Below, piece by piece: positions 1 through 6,252 of a stretch of 19,302 nt of DNA. The DNA comes from DATHCB01 sp035319765 (GTDB lineage: Archaea; Thermoproteota; Bathyarchaeia; Bathyarchaeales; SOJC01). Below the pieces are notes generated by a model that had not been told where the DNA came from, ran no database searches, and worked only from the letters and a program-made list of their open reading frames with translations. Position numbers and translations under genes: made by a program. Positions within the stretch are counted from its first letter, which is position 1. Each line of letters opens with the position of its first letter. The stretch is taken from assembly GCA_035319765.1 (NCBI GenBank), contig DATHCB010000154.1:1-19302 (forward strand), given 5' to 3'.

Positions 1-715
1 CGTTCTCCGCTCTCTGCAAAAGTTGTAGAACTTCGTCTTGATTGATGGCACGAACGGTATCAGGCGTTTGCGATTGCGCTGTCGCAACGCGTGCGTGGGG
101 AAACAGGATACAAGTCTCGCGAACGTTAGTAGTCTGACAGCTGTGGCCCATTAGGTCTTTGCCCTGTTTGCATATGCAATTCATGACGCCAAACTCGCCT
201 GGAGTATTCTTGACTATGGCTCTCATGTCATCATAAGTAGCCACATGGTGTTCAACAGTGATGCTCTTTTCGACCGGAACAACTCGCAACTGGGGAATGC
301 CCGTGCGAAAGAATTCCTTCCCGAATTCTCCAGTAAGATACTCTTCGCTGTCTTCGTAAAACTCCTTGGAAAGTCGATTCACCTGAGATTCAAACATGCC
401 CACGGCAAATATCGAGTAACTGTAAAGCTTCTTGCCATCTTTCTCACTAGACAAGATTGATCCCTTCCCCACAAGGCGATCCAGGACTTTCTCCAATTCC
501 TGAAGAGCTATCGCTTGACCAGTCTGCTTCAAACGGCTATGGATCCGTTCAACGGGCTCCAGAAACATGTTGAGCTGCAATGCGATTCTTGCCTCCTCAG
601 GGGTGAAAAAATGCTTCAATATGCGAATTTCAACCCCGGATTCCGTGGCCGGCATACCAACTGGCATCTTGTCAATCTGTCGCCGCAATTCAACATAAAC
701 ATCATCTTTACTCAA
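1..715 (-). CDS. Winged-helix plus Fe-S (4Fe-4S type) protein, 5' part only
   Basis: This reading frame stays open from TTG at 715 to the left edge, giving 238 codons; the C-terminus lies outside the window. The start is chosen because AGGTGA (726-721) sits 5 nt upstream of the TTG. A GTG at 724 is possible but has no such site, and a TAG stop lies just before it. The protein opens with LSKDDVYVELRRQIDKMPVG, then a helical stretch (TPEEARIALQL, VEKVLDRLVGKG-like) that reads as a winged helix. About residues 175-205 carry cysteines in the pattern C-x-C-x10-C-x8-C (MNCICKQGKDLMGHSC, then RETC). From memory, archaeal proteins with this N-terminus continue into a second Cys cluster and a 4Fe-4S ferredoxin domain, which would be off the window. 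The Fe-S role is inferred from the Cys pattern; the substrate is unknown. Plus-strand reading frames in this interval are shadows. Confidence 0.85.
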   Translation of the reverse strand, partial: MSKDDVYVELRRQIDKMPVGMPATESGVEIRILKHFFTPEEARIALQLNMFLEPVERIHSRLKQTGQAIALQELEKVLDRLVGKGSILSSEKDGKKLYSYSIFAVGMFESQVNRLSKEFYEDSEEYLTGEFGKEFFRTGIPQLRVVPVEKSITVEHHVATYDDMRAIVKNTPGEFGVMNCICKQGKDLMGHSCQTTNVRETCILFPHARVATAQSQTPDTVRAINQDEVLQLLQRAEN

Positions 716-817
716 AGATTTCACCTATGGCCTCACAGTGCATACCAGCGTTGTCTCCTCCAACAATCAGCCTACATGTTTGCTCATACTTAAGAGATTT
801 GTAACCAAATCCTCATT

Positions 818-828
818 TAGCGCGCGCA
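818..828. repeat. Intergenic GC-palindrome element (TAGCGCGCGCA)
   Basis: Alternating GC octamer flanked by TA, lying between the Fe-S gene start (715) and the stop of the next minus-strand gene (893). It belongs to the window-wide intergenic family described under findings. Confidence 0.6.
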
Positions 829-892
829 TTGATGAACGAAGAGGCTTGTTTGTCAGCTCACTATGCGAGAGATGAACAGCAAACATGGATTC

Positions 893-1159
893 CTAGAGTT
901 GCATCTGCGCATCGCTGGCAACGATCTCTGTCTTCTTCTTGCGTGGCCTCCAAAATACTCCAGCAATCAACGATACTACTCCAACAGCGACTAATACTAG
1001 CGTAACTTCATTGCCTCTCGCAAAATAGAGGACGAGGCCCAAAACAATTAATATGGATCCCATCGCGAGAAGTCTTCCCTTAATCATCCAATCCACTTTT
1101 CCACTCTCTCTCGTATCGGTCATCAATATGAGAGGCATTGACTTAGGTTGAACCGTCAA
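893..1159 (-). CDS. Small two-helix membrane protein
   Basis: An 88-residue frame starting with TTG at 1159. Internal ATG codons at residues 8 and 13 are alternatives, and none has a convincing ribosome binding site, so the start is uncertain. Two hydrophobic segments are clear: about residues 30-47 (LLAMGSILIVLGLVLYF) and 52-70 (VTLVLVAVGVVSLIAGVFW). They are separated by a short charged turn (ARGNE). A basic RPRKKK tail follows and probably marks the cytoplasmic side. I do not recognise the family. It could be a small membrane subunit or a stand-alone membrane peptide; its neighbours give no functional clue. Confidence 0.6.
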   Translation of the reverse strand: MTVQPKSMPLILMTDTRESGKVDWMIKGRLLAMGSILIVLGLVLYFARGNEVTLVLVAVGVVSLIAGVFWRPRKKKTEIVASDAQMQL

Positions 1160-1265
1160 GCATCGACGAAGCGATAACGGAGATCGATGAGGCTTGGCAA
1201 GTTTACCGCAGGCAGATTATCGAAGGAAAGGTTCAGTAGCGTGTGCGTTATTCTTTGTCGATTAT

Positions 1266-1571
1266 TTAGTAGTCAGGCTCCCAGCCCACGCAGGAAAGTG
1301 TCCCATCCGAATTTTTTTCGAATTTGCGCCTTAGCTTTATGCCGCATCGTTGGCACTTGCTCCCCTCATACACGACCGTACTGTGGGTGACAAGTGTTTC
1401 ATTGCTCTGGATACTCAACGTTTCCTCATTGGGAAAAGGCTGACCAACAGCAGACTTAGGAACCACATTAATATAAGGAACAAAGTTACGTTCCTTCCAG
1501 GATATCTGAAACTGACTTCCGTAATCTTGCCACTTGTGAAAACCGAGCCTGCACAGAATTGGATCACCCAA
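1266..1571 (-). CDS. Small Cys/His (zinc-ribbon-like) protein
   Basis: A 101-residue frame with a TTG start at 1571. The N-terminus has CRLGFHKW (Cys7 and His12). The C-terminal half has KCQRCGIKLRR (CxxC) and a final Cys in SCVGWEPDY. Together these could make one zinc-binding knuckle in which the N-terminal C/H pair and the C-terminal CxxC share a metal; this is inference from spacing only. The middle is a beta-rich stretch without known motifs. No close Shine-Dalgarno site is visible before the TTG. It lies downstream of a long gene-free stretch (1572-2033) and 106 nt ahead of the two-helix membrane gene on the same strand. Function unknown. Confidence 0.6.
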   Translation of the reverse strand: MGDPILCRLGFHKWQDYGSQFQISWKERNFVPYINVVPKSAVGQPFPNEETLSIQSNETLVTHSTVVYEGSKCQRCGIKLRRKFEKNSDGTLSCVGWEPDY

Positions 1572-1865
1572 ACGGATCTACCCCACATTAATACTTTGCC
1601 AACGCAACGATATAAGAAATTCTCTACTGTTTGTTTGGTTGTTTGATTGTCTGTTTTGTGTGTGACTAACTGACAGAGAGTGACAGAGTAGCGGGCGCTT
1701 ATACTAGTAATTCTAAGCAGTTTTTGCAGTATTCTTTGTTCTTTCCACGGAACGAAAAACAAAGAGATTTAAGCGGATATATCTGAATGATGAACTTGGA
1801 CTTGTCTTCGTGAACGATACAAATCGTAGTCTTTCTTCTGGGGGGGGGAAGACTGAATCAATCTT

Positions 1866-1875
1866 GCGCGCGCTA
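1866..1875. repeat. Intergenic GC-palindrome element (GCGCGCGCTA)
   Basis: A strong copy of the window-wide intergenic motif, in the gene-free region ahead of the pilin-like pseudogene. A related TAGCGGGCGCT copy lies at 1689-1699. Confidence 0.6.
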
Positions 1876-1913
1876 GAAGGCTCTACAAAAAAAACTACGT
1901 AGAAAGTATGTGT

Positions 1914-1938
1914 GGGGATAAAACTTAACCCCCAAACC
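1914..1938 (+). repeat. 25-nt repeat, copy A
   Basis: Begins GGGGATAAAACTTA and ends CCCCCAAACC. It matches the reverse complement of 9081-9105 at 24 of 25 positions; the single difference is A versus G just before the C run. Both copies are intergenic. It lies about 95 nt upstream of the pilin-like gene start. Role unknown. Confidence 0.75.
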
Positions 1939-2033
1939 AATCCAACTTTTCTTCTGAATTCTGCGTTCATAATCTATTTTGCTGCATCAATTTCTGAAGT
2001 GATTGGTGAACTAGCGAACGCAGAGGAAATGAC

Positions 2034-2482
2034 TTGCAGAAAGCAGAGGCTGACAAACATGGTATTTCGCCAAAACTATTCGCTATTCTGTATCTTGTCG
2101 TGGTTTGCAGAGTATTCGTGGGCTGGTGGGCTGTCGTCACGTGGTGGACAAACTTGAACCAACCCAATTTTGCGCCAGCTAAAATAGATAAATTCCAAGT
2201 GACATCGGTGACGTTCTTCGGCACCGCTCCCAGCTACACAGCGATCAACATGTCGATTCAAAACACGGGATACGCGTTGTGGACGATAACTAGCCCAGCT
2301 CAGGTTAACTCACTCACAAACGTGGTTGTGAAATCTTGTGGTAACAGCGGCAATCTCAACTGCACCAAGGCAAAACCATCAGAGTCTATCTGACAACGAC
2401 CTGCACGAGCAGAAACCAGTACAGCATCACCGTACTTCTCTCAGACGGCAACGAAATAACCTACGTTGCCACTGCGCCATAG
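2034..2482 (+). pseudogene. Pilin-like / anchored secreted protein, one frameshift
   Basis: The first frame starts at TTG 2034, with AGAGGA about 6 nt upstream. It encodes a short charged N-terminus, then KHGISPKLFAILYLVVV, which resembles an archaeal class III (prepilin-like) signal: G-I-S followed by a hydrophobic helix. A beta-rich exported domain follows (KIDKFQVTSVTFFG, INMSIQNTGYALWTI). That frame stops at 2393. The adjoining frame continues with typical sequence for this kind of protein (TIRVYLTTTCTSRNQYSITV, then LLSDGNEITYVATAP) to TAG at 2480-2482. The switch is near 2370, where ACCAAGGCAAAACC would read through if one G were restored. This is either a recent inactivation or a single-base assembly error. 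A CGCGCGTGCTAT element starts 2 nt after the stop. Confidence 0.7.
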
Positions 2483-2483
2483 C

Positions 2484-2495
2484 CGCGCGTGCTAT
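2484..2495. repeat. GC-palindrome element directly after a stop codon
   Basis: CGCGCGTGCTAT, 1 nt after the TAG of the pilin-like gene and upstream of the convergent gene end at 2584. A degenerate copy of the intergenic motif. Confidence 0.5.
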
Positions 2496-2583
2496 CGTGA
2501 GCATTCTCCAAAAAACCCAAGAACAAACTCTCTGTTCTCCAGAAACTTAACGATCTGCTTACCCTGATTACCATAACGATAAA

Positions 2584-2931
2584 CTATCCTAGCGGTTTCT
2601 TTCTTCCTTTGAAACCAATCCTCAACGTGTACGAGCCTTTAATCAAATGCAAAGGAAACCAAATGATTAACTTGTTGTCTTTAGTGAACAGGCACAGCCA
2701 CGCAAGAATACTCTGCACTTCATTCTTAGAAACCACGCCATTGAAGACAATGTGATAACTCTTCGACTTGCACGCAAATTCGGTAAAAGTGTCATTTCTG
2801 ATCTTATGCGTCTTCGTACTTGACTGTAAAATAATGAACCCACCACCCAAAACGGGAAAACGCTTAACCATTATCATACAGAACCGCTTGACTTCGCAGA
2901 GAAACTGTTCATCCCAGTCAACCTTAACCAT
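2584..2931 (-). CDS. Unknown protein; coding signal extends upstream without a start codon
   Basis: From ATG 2931 the protein is 115 residues: MVKVDWDEQFLCEVKRFCMI at the N-terminus, a beta segment FIILQSSTKTHK, then KSYHIVFNGVVSKNEVQSIL and KGSYTLRIGFKGRKKP at the basic C-terminus. The combination of a 'SST...' strand with a later 'YHIVF' strand loosely recalls archaeo-eukaryotic primase-like folds, but catalytic acids are not clear, so this is only a suggestion. The same frame is open for another 62 codons upstream to about 3117 with strongly protein-like sequence (EIHVSVYGSLDRQGKRWELG, NDPKFKEFVKEAVLHPP). It contains no ATG, GTG or TTG there; an ATA at 3117-3115 is where a start would fit. 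Either the true start has been lost, or the gene starts at 2931. A GCGCGCGCG element (3126-3134) sits just beyond. Confidence 0.6.
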   Translation of the reverse strand: MVKVDWDEQFLCEVKRFCMIMVKRFPVLGGGFIILQSSTKTHKIRNDTFTEFACKSKSYHIVFNGVVSKNEVQSILAWLCLFTKDNKLIIWFPLHLIKGSYTLRIGFKGRKKPLG

Positions 2932-3125
2932 ATCCGTATCATGATCTCCTGAGACGACTTTTGGAAAAGCGTGACAGCGCGGAAAACGCTCTTTAGGCGG
3001 ATGCAGAACAGCTTCCTTTACAAATTCTTTGAATTTCGGGTCATTTCTATCTCCGCCTAGTTCCCATCGTTTCCCTTGACGGTCAAGTGAACCATAGACG
3101 GAAACGTGGATTTCTATAGCGGTCT

Positions 3126-3134
3126 GCGCGCGCG
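3126..3134. repeat. GC-palindrome element at the 5' edge of the start-less gene
   Basis: Nine-base alternating GC run (GCGCGCGCG), 9 nt upstream of the ATA where the coding signal of the 2584 gene begins. Confidence 0.6.
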
Positions 3135-3395
3135 TCGAGAAATGAAATTTGTGAGTTATATATTAGACAAACGCAAGACAAAAATAACGTGTAACAAAAG
3201 ACAAACAACAAATAAACACATCAGCATACACTCACCTAAACGAAAACAAATTAAATAGACAAAAACACAAATCGCAAAACACATCCGCGCGCTAACTCTA
3301 AAAAGGCGTGCAACAAAGAGCGATTGTGCACTATCTATTGAGAAAGTTTCGCTGTTTTTTAGTTAAGCAATAACGCGGAGAAATTGCTCAATTTG
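3135..3395. other. AT-rich intergenic region, strongly A/C-biased on the plus strand
   Basis: No gene is visible. Positions about 3167-3286 are almost purely A and C on the plus strand with few G or T (for example ACAAAAGACAAACAACAAAT). The RNA of the minus-strand gene ending at 3403 would therefore run into a U/G-rich stretch, which could help termination. CGCGCGCTAA at 3286-3295 and the element at 3396-3405 belong to the GC-palindrome family. Confidence 0.5.
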
Positions 3396-3405
3396 GCGCG
3401 CGCTA
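3396..3405. repeat. GC-palindrome element overlapping a stop codon
   Basis: GCGCGCGCTA on the plus strand. Read on the minus strand it is TAGCGCGCGC, and its TAG is the stop codon of the 3403-3762 gene. Confidence 0.65.
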
Positions 3406-3762
3406 CTCCTTATCCTCTTGCCGATCCTCATCAAGAACCTGGACTTTCGTTATCGTTTTTACATATTCATCCACGGATTGCGAAACATTCCATTGGGTCG
3501 TATCGACGACTTTCTTTTTAAGGGAGTACTGCGAAGCAGTTCGCCTGTCCTCAGTCACGATAACATAAACAATCACAATTGTCGGCAGTACCAGCAGCAC
3601 CAAGGGACTAACAGCAAGCATGAGCCAGTCTTGGAATATGAAATACACGCCAAAGCCGATCATAAGCCAAAGCCATTTGGAAGTGAGGACCGCCCAAGTA
3701 ATGAAGAAGGCATCCTTCAGGAAATCCACAAAACCTCTTAGCGCCCCCACGCTCACACCCAC
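3403..3762 (-). CDS. Two-helix membrane protein with charged C-terminal tail
   Basis: A 119-residue frame with a GTG start at 3762. A TATA-like TATTTTAA (3793-3786) lies 23 nt upstream, so the start is probably at or next to the transcript 5' end (leaderless). A hydrophobic region spans about residues 17-70 and contains two or three membrane segments (FFITWAVLTSKWLWLMIGFG; LMLAVSPLVLLVLPTIVIVY). A hydrophilic tail of about 50 residues follows (VDTTQWNVSQSVDEYVKTIT, ending DEDRQEDKE). I do not recognise the family. The soluble tail could face the cytoplasm and bind a partner; this is inference. The stop codon is embedded in a TAGCGCGCGC element. Confidence 0.7.
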   Translation of the reverse strand: MGVSVGALRGFVDFLKDAFFITWAVLTSKWLWLMIGFGVYFIFQDWLMLAVSPLVLLVLPTIVIVYVIVTEDRRTASQYSLKKKVVDTTQWNVSQSVDEYVKTITKVQVLDEDRQEDKE

Positions 3763-3785
3763 AATAATCGTACTTGAATAAGAGG

Positions 3786-3793
3786 TTAAAATA
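3786..3793 (-). promoter_or_regulatory. TATA element for the 3403-3762 gene
   Basis: TATTTTAA on the minus strand, 23 nt before the GTG at 3762. The spacing fits an archaeal TATA box feeding a leaderless transcript. Confidence 0.5.
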
Positions 3794-3881
3794 CTCTTTC
3801 ACCCTCAGAACACTAGATTTCTCGCCAATAGACAGTTTACACCGCGTTTCCTCAATGACGACGAGGGGGCGAACGCTCGCG

Positions 3882-4114
3882 CTAAAGGCAAATGAAGCGC
3901 ATAGACAGGGGGGAGCCGATAACCAACAGATCAGTGTTATCGAGATTTGCTTTTTCTATCTCGCCACCTTTGACAAAGTCCAAATAAACAGGAGATTCCC
4001 CACTTATTCCCGTGGGCAATGGTCTCGCAAACTTTCTTCGTAGTTCCAGTAGGAGAAAAATAGGCGACCCCTACCGATGGGTCCGTTAAAGGTTGGGTTC
4101 CATGAGCGCGCCAT
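3882..4114 (-). pseudogene. Flavodoxin-like gene remnant with frameshifts and early stop
   Basis: Reading the minus strand from ATG 4114 (GGTGA lies 5 nt upstream), three frames must be joined to recover a flavodoxin N-terminus. The first gives GRGRLFFS. The next gives TGTTKKVCETIAHG, the FMN phosphate-loop type T-G-T-T motif. The third gives ISGESPVYLDFVKGGEIEKA and DLLVIGSP, followed by a TAG at 3884-3882. The joins require a length change near the expected S-P-T-G step and another single-base change near the GGG after 'AHG'. Known families with this start are flavodoxins and flavodoxin-ferredoxin (EFR1-type) proteins of about 250 residues. The remainder is not recognisable downstream. An intact flavodoxin gene lies only 186 nt away. 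Two shifts plus truncation argue for true decay. Confidence 0.65.
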
Positions 4115-4299
4115 TAACCTCACCAAGAGACCTATCTATTTGTTACACACAAAAGCCTGGCCACCAATTTCATAAACTGCAAATTGCATAAGCGCGCTCC
4201 AGTCCGTAGCTGCAGTCTTAATTTCGCCACTTTTCAGAGGGCACTGATAATTCTGTTATTAAGCACACGCGCTAAATATTGACAAGTTTTTCCTTCGGG

Positions 4300-4797
4300 C
4301 TAATCGTTTGTTTTCTTTTTTAGACCATCGGCAAACTGCCAAGCTCTTTTCAAGTCTTCTTCATTCGGTCGACCAGTATTGCGACTTCCCTTTAGATAGT
4401 ACCATCCACGTTTCATGTACCCACAACATGAGAAGTCGCCTATAATTTCGAAGCCTTTGTCAGTCAGTTTGTTCCTGAGTGCTCTGTGATTCTTGCTCAG
4501 GTTCTTTTCAATGCCTCTGTCACTGACTCCTGCGGTTGAGAAAATGAAGGCTTTCTTGTTCTTCATGATCGGTAATTTGCCTATGAAGCTTAGTAGTTTC
4601 TTGTGATGCTTCATGAAGTAGATTCCGGATCCGAATCCGATGAGGTCGTACTCTGCGAGAGATTGTATCGCTGCCTTTTCAGGTCTTAAAACAGGTGCGC
4701 CTAGAGCATCGGCCATAGCGTTCGCGATCTTGTCAGTGTTCCCATTATGTGTTGATATGCACACTAACGCTGATTTCACCTTGCTCAGCTCCGTCAT
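4300..4797 (-). CDS. Flavodoxin-domain protein
   Basis: A 165-residue protein, full length for a short-chain flavodoxin. Residues 13-25 (CISTHNGNTDKIA) form the FMN phosphate-binding loop after the first strand. YDLIGFGSGIYFMKHHKKLL (about 50-69) is the second flavin-contact loop, and KKAFIFSTAG the third. The family carries one- or two-electron transfer on FMN in the cytoplasm; its partner here is unknown. CC at about residues 123-124 and the basic tail are not standard flavodoxin features. ATG at 4797 is the start; a TATA within CATTATATAATG lies about 26 nt upstream. It is divergent from the HxlR-type regulator at 4894, which often indicates that the regulator controls this gene. Confidence 0.85.
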   Translation of the reverse strand: MTELSKVKSALVCISTHNGNTDKIANAMADALGAPVLRPEKAAIQSLAEYDLIGFGSGIYFMKHHKKLLSFIGKLPIMKNKKAFIFSTAGVSDRGIEKNLSKNHRALRNKLTDKGFEIIGDFSCCGYMKRGWYYLKGSRNTGRPNEEDLKRAWQFADGLKKKTND

Positions 4798-4820
4798 GTT
4801 TCAATTAAGCCAGCTCGTTA

Positions 4821-4849
4821 CATTATATAATGAAGTAAGATATAAATAG
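4821..4849. promoter_or_regulatory. Divergent promoter with perfect palindrome (candidate HxlR operator)
   Basis: CATTATATAATG at 4821-4832 is a perfect 12-bp palindrome. It covers the TATA position for the flavodoxin gene, about 24-26 nt before its ATG. AGATATAAATAG (4838-4849) is a TATA element for the plus-strand regulator; its transcript would start near 4873 and carry GGGATGA before the ATG at 4894. A dimer bound at the palindrome would block the flavodoxin promoter; this is inference. Confidence 0.5.
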
Positions 4850-4893
4850 AGAAGTTTCTTTAATAATAGAAGCTTCAGCGAACGGGATGAATC

Positions 4894-5247
4894 ATGAAAG
4901 CAGAAGAATGTATTCCGCTAGAAATTATTCAAATGTTAAGCAAAAAATGGGCTCTCCTCATTCTCAGCTTACTTTATTCTAACCAGAAGTTAAGGTACAG
5001 CGAATTAGCCGATAAACTTGAAGGAATAAGCCCGAAAACCCTGACAGAACGTCTCCGGGAACTGGAAAAAGAAGGCATAATAAGAAGAGAATCATTCTCT
5101 GAGATTCCTCCAAGAGTTGAATATTATCTAACCCAGAAGGGGAGCGAGCTAGCTGGCTCCTTCACGCACGTCCTCAAATGGGCAGAAAAATGGTACGTTA
5201 CGACTCCCGAACGTGCAAGAACTAAACCAAAAACCGCAGGATGTTAA
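4894..5247 (+). CDS. HxlR-family winged-helix transcriptional regulator
   Basis: 117 residues, a typical HxlR length. The family hallmark order is present: a short N-terminus with one Cys (EECIPLEIIQMLSKKW), ALLILSLLYSNQKLRYSELA, then the recognition-helix stretch GISPKTLTERLRELEKEGII. The wing follows (RRESFSEIPPRVEYYLTQKG), then a dimerisation helix (SFTHVLKWAEKWY). These are dimeric DNA-binding proteins that often sense oxidants, aldehydes or metabolites; Cys6 and the C-terminal Cys117 could be redox-active, but that is speculation. It has its own TATA at 4838-4849 and is divergent from the flavodoxin, its likely target. A GCGCGCGC element begins 4 nt after the stop. Confidence 0.9.
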   Translation: MKAEECIPLEIIQMLSKKWALLILSLLYSNQKLRYSELADKLEGISPKTLTERLRELEKEGIIRRESFSEIPPRVEYYLTQKGSELAGSFTHVLKWAEKWYVTTPERARTKPKTAGC

Positions 5248-5250
5248 CAA

Positions 5251-5258
5251 GCGCGCGC
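5251..5258. repeat. GC-palindrome element after the HxlR gene
   Basis: GCGCGCGC, 4 nt downstream of the TAA at 5245-5247 and about 45 nt upstream of the TATA-like element of the next gene. Confidence 0.65.
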
Positions 5259-5299
5259 CTTGCACGAGATAAGCCTGACATAGAACAAAGTTCCACAAA

Positions 5300-5309
5300 T
5301 CTTTAATAA
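5300..5309 (+). promoter_or_regulatory. TATA-like element for the DUF11 surface-protein gene
   Basis: TCTTTAATAA upstream of the 5384 start, with a GGAG ribosome binding site about 9 nt before the ATG. This implies a leadered transcript. Confidence 0.4.
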
Positions 5310-5383
5310 CGTCTCCGTACATAACAATACACGCTCGCCAATCGCTAGTCAGCAAAGAGAGTGAAGAAAGGAGACTGTAAACA

Positions 5384-6070
5384 ATGAATAAGAGTGCAGT
5401 TATATGTCTAGTATTCTTGGGAACACTAATCATATCAGTATCCTCAATAGTGGGCGCCAACCCGACGGCAGCCGTCTTTATCAAAATACATTATGCGCCA
5501 GCCTCAACGTTCAAGGACCCAACCAACACTTATGATGGATACACACCCGGAACAAACCTCAGGTACCACCTCTACTTGAACGTGACCACAACCTTGGGAG
5601 GTCCCGTAGTCGCTATAACCAACCTCACAATCACTGACACGCTTCCAGCTGGCGAAACCTATGTCTCAGGCAGCCAGCTCAGCGATCCAGCGGCCGTGTC
5701 ATTTTCAGTCGTCGGTCAAGTCTTAACTTGGAACTGGAGCAGTAACGTGCTTAACACGTTTGTCACTCCACCCGAGGTGCCAGCCGGCCAACGCTACGTA
5801 GCCACCGTGGAATACAACGCCACGGTGGGCAGCATGGTTCACAACACATACTTGACCAATACAGCCACAGCCAAGTACAACGAGGTAGTTTCTCACGTGC
5901 TGTCCGCACCAGGCACAAGCGACACCATATGGGTTGCTACACCCTCCGTCGGCGGAGTTTCCATACCGACAGCAGCGTTCAGCTCCTTGACGCCTTGGCT
6001 AAGCACAGTTTCATTGCTGGCCACTGCAGTGCTGCTAAAAGGATTCATCACCAAGAAAAAAAGAAAGTAG
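5384..6070 (+). CDS. Secreted, C-terminally anchored DUF11-type surface protein
   Basis: 228 residues. A Sec signal peptide spans residues 1 to about 26 (VICLVFLGTLIISVSSIVGA). About residues 50-160 form one DUF11-like beta-sandwich, with the hallmark NLTITDTLPAGETYVSGS and later VLTWNW and PAGQRYVATVEYNATV. A C-terminal linker (VGGVSIPTAAF) precedes a hydrophobic helix (WLSTVSLLATAVLLKGF) and the basic tail ITKKKRK, which anchors it in the membrane with the beta domain outside. Many N-x-S/T sites suggest glycosylation. DUF11 domains usually occur in cell-surface adhesion or S-layer-associated proteins. Start: ATG 5384 with GGAG upstream. It follows the HxlR gene but has its own TATA-like element. 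Confidence 0.85.
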   Translation: MNKSAVICLVFLGTLIISVSSIVGANPTAAVFIKIHYAPASTFKDPTNTYDGYTPGTNLRYHLYLNVTTTLGGPVVAITNLTITDTLPAGETYVSGSQLSDPAAVSFSVVGQVLTWNWSSNVLNTFVTPPEVPAGQRYVATVEYNATVGSMVHNTYLTNTATAKYNEVVSHVLSAPGTSDTIWVATPSVGGVSIPTAAFSSLTPWLSTVSLLATAVLLKGFITKKKRK

Positions 6071-6086
6071 AACAAAGCACTTTCGT

Positions 6087-6096
6087 GCGCGCGCTA
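6087..6096. repeat. GC-palindrome element after the DUF11 gene
   Basis: GCGCGCGCTA, 16 nt beyond the TAG of the surface-protein gene. A second copy, TTAGCGCGCATT, lies at 6209-6220 in the same gap between converging genes. Confidence 0.65.
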
Positions 6097-6252
6097 TGGA
6101 ACTCGGAAACCGCAAACCATTAGAGGTAGTGACAATAAGCATAGAATCATGGAAAAGTAAGATACGGCCAACACTCTAGTAACGAAGAGAGGAAGGTTCT
6201 TGAGGGCATTAGCGCGCATTCTGCCATAACTTTTTGCAAAACCAAAAACTGC

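Larger units (their letters stand above)
1572..2033. other. Gene-poor intergenic region with tracts and repeats
   Basis: No convincing gene is present. From left to right it holds: a T/G-rich tract on the plus strand (about 1624-1662, TTTGTTTGGTTGTTTGATTG and onward); a TAGCGGGCGCT element (1689-1699); a run of nine G (1840-1848); a GCGCGCGCTA element (1866-1875); and one copy of a 25-nt repeat (1914-1938). The minus-strand frame across 1713-1970 passes through the G9 tract with no coding-like composition and is not called. Confidence 0.6.

Noticed and set aside
245..793. Two plus-strand frames of 71 and 92 codons
   Set aside because: They lie opposite the Fe-S protein frame, which has a good ribosome binding site and motif-rich sequence; the plus-strand products have no recognisable features.
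1713..1970. Minus-strand frame of 85 codons
   Set aside because: Runs through a run of nine G and has no domain-like pattern or ribosome binding site.
3167..3286. Possible CRISPR or tandem repeat in the A/C-rich stretch
   Set aside because: No regular unit length; it is compositional bias, not a repeat array.
3774..4043. Plus-strand frame of 89 codons
   Set aside because: Lies opposite the flavodoxin remnant and shows no protein-like pattern of its own.
4040..4120. Possible tRNA-like stretch (GGTTGGGTTCC)
   Set aside because: No cloverleaf arms can be paired, and the stretch is explained by the flavodoxin remnant.
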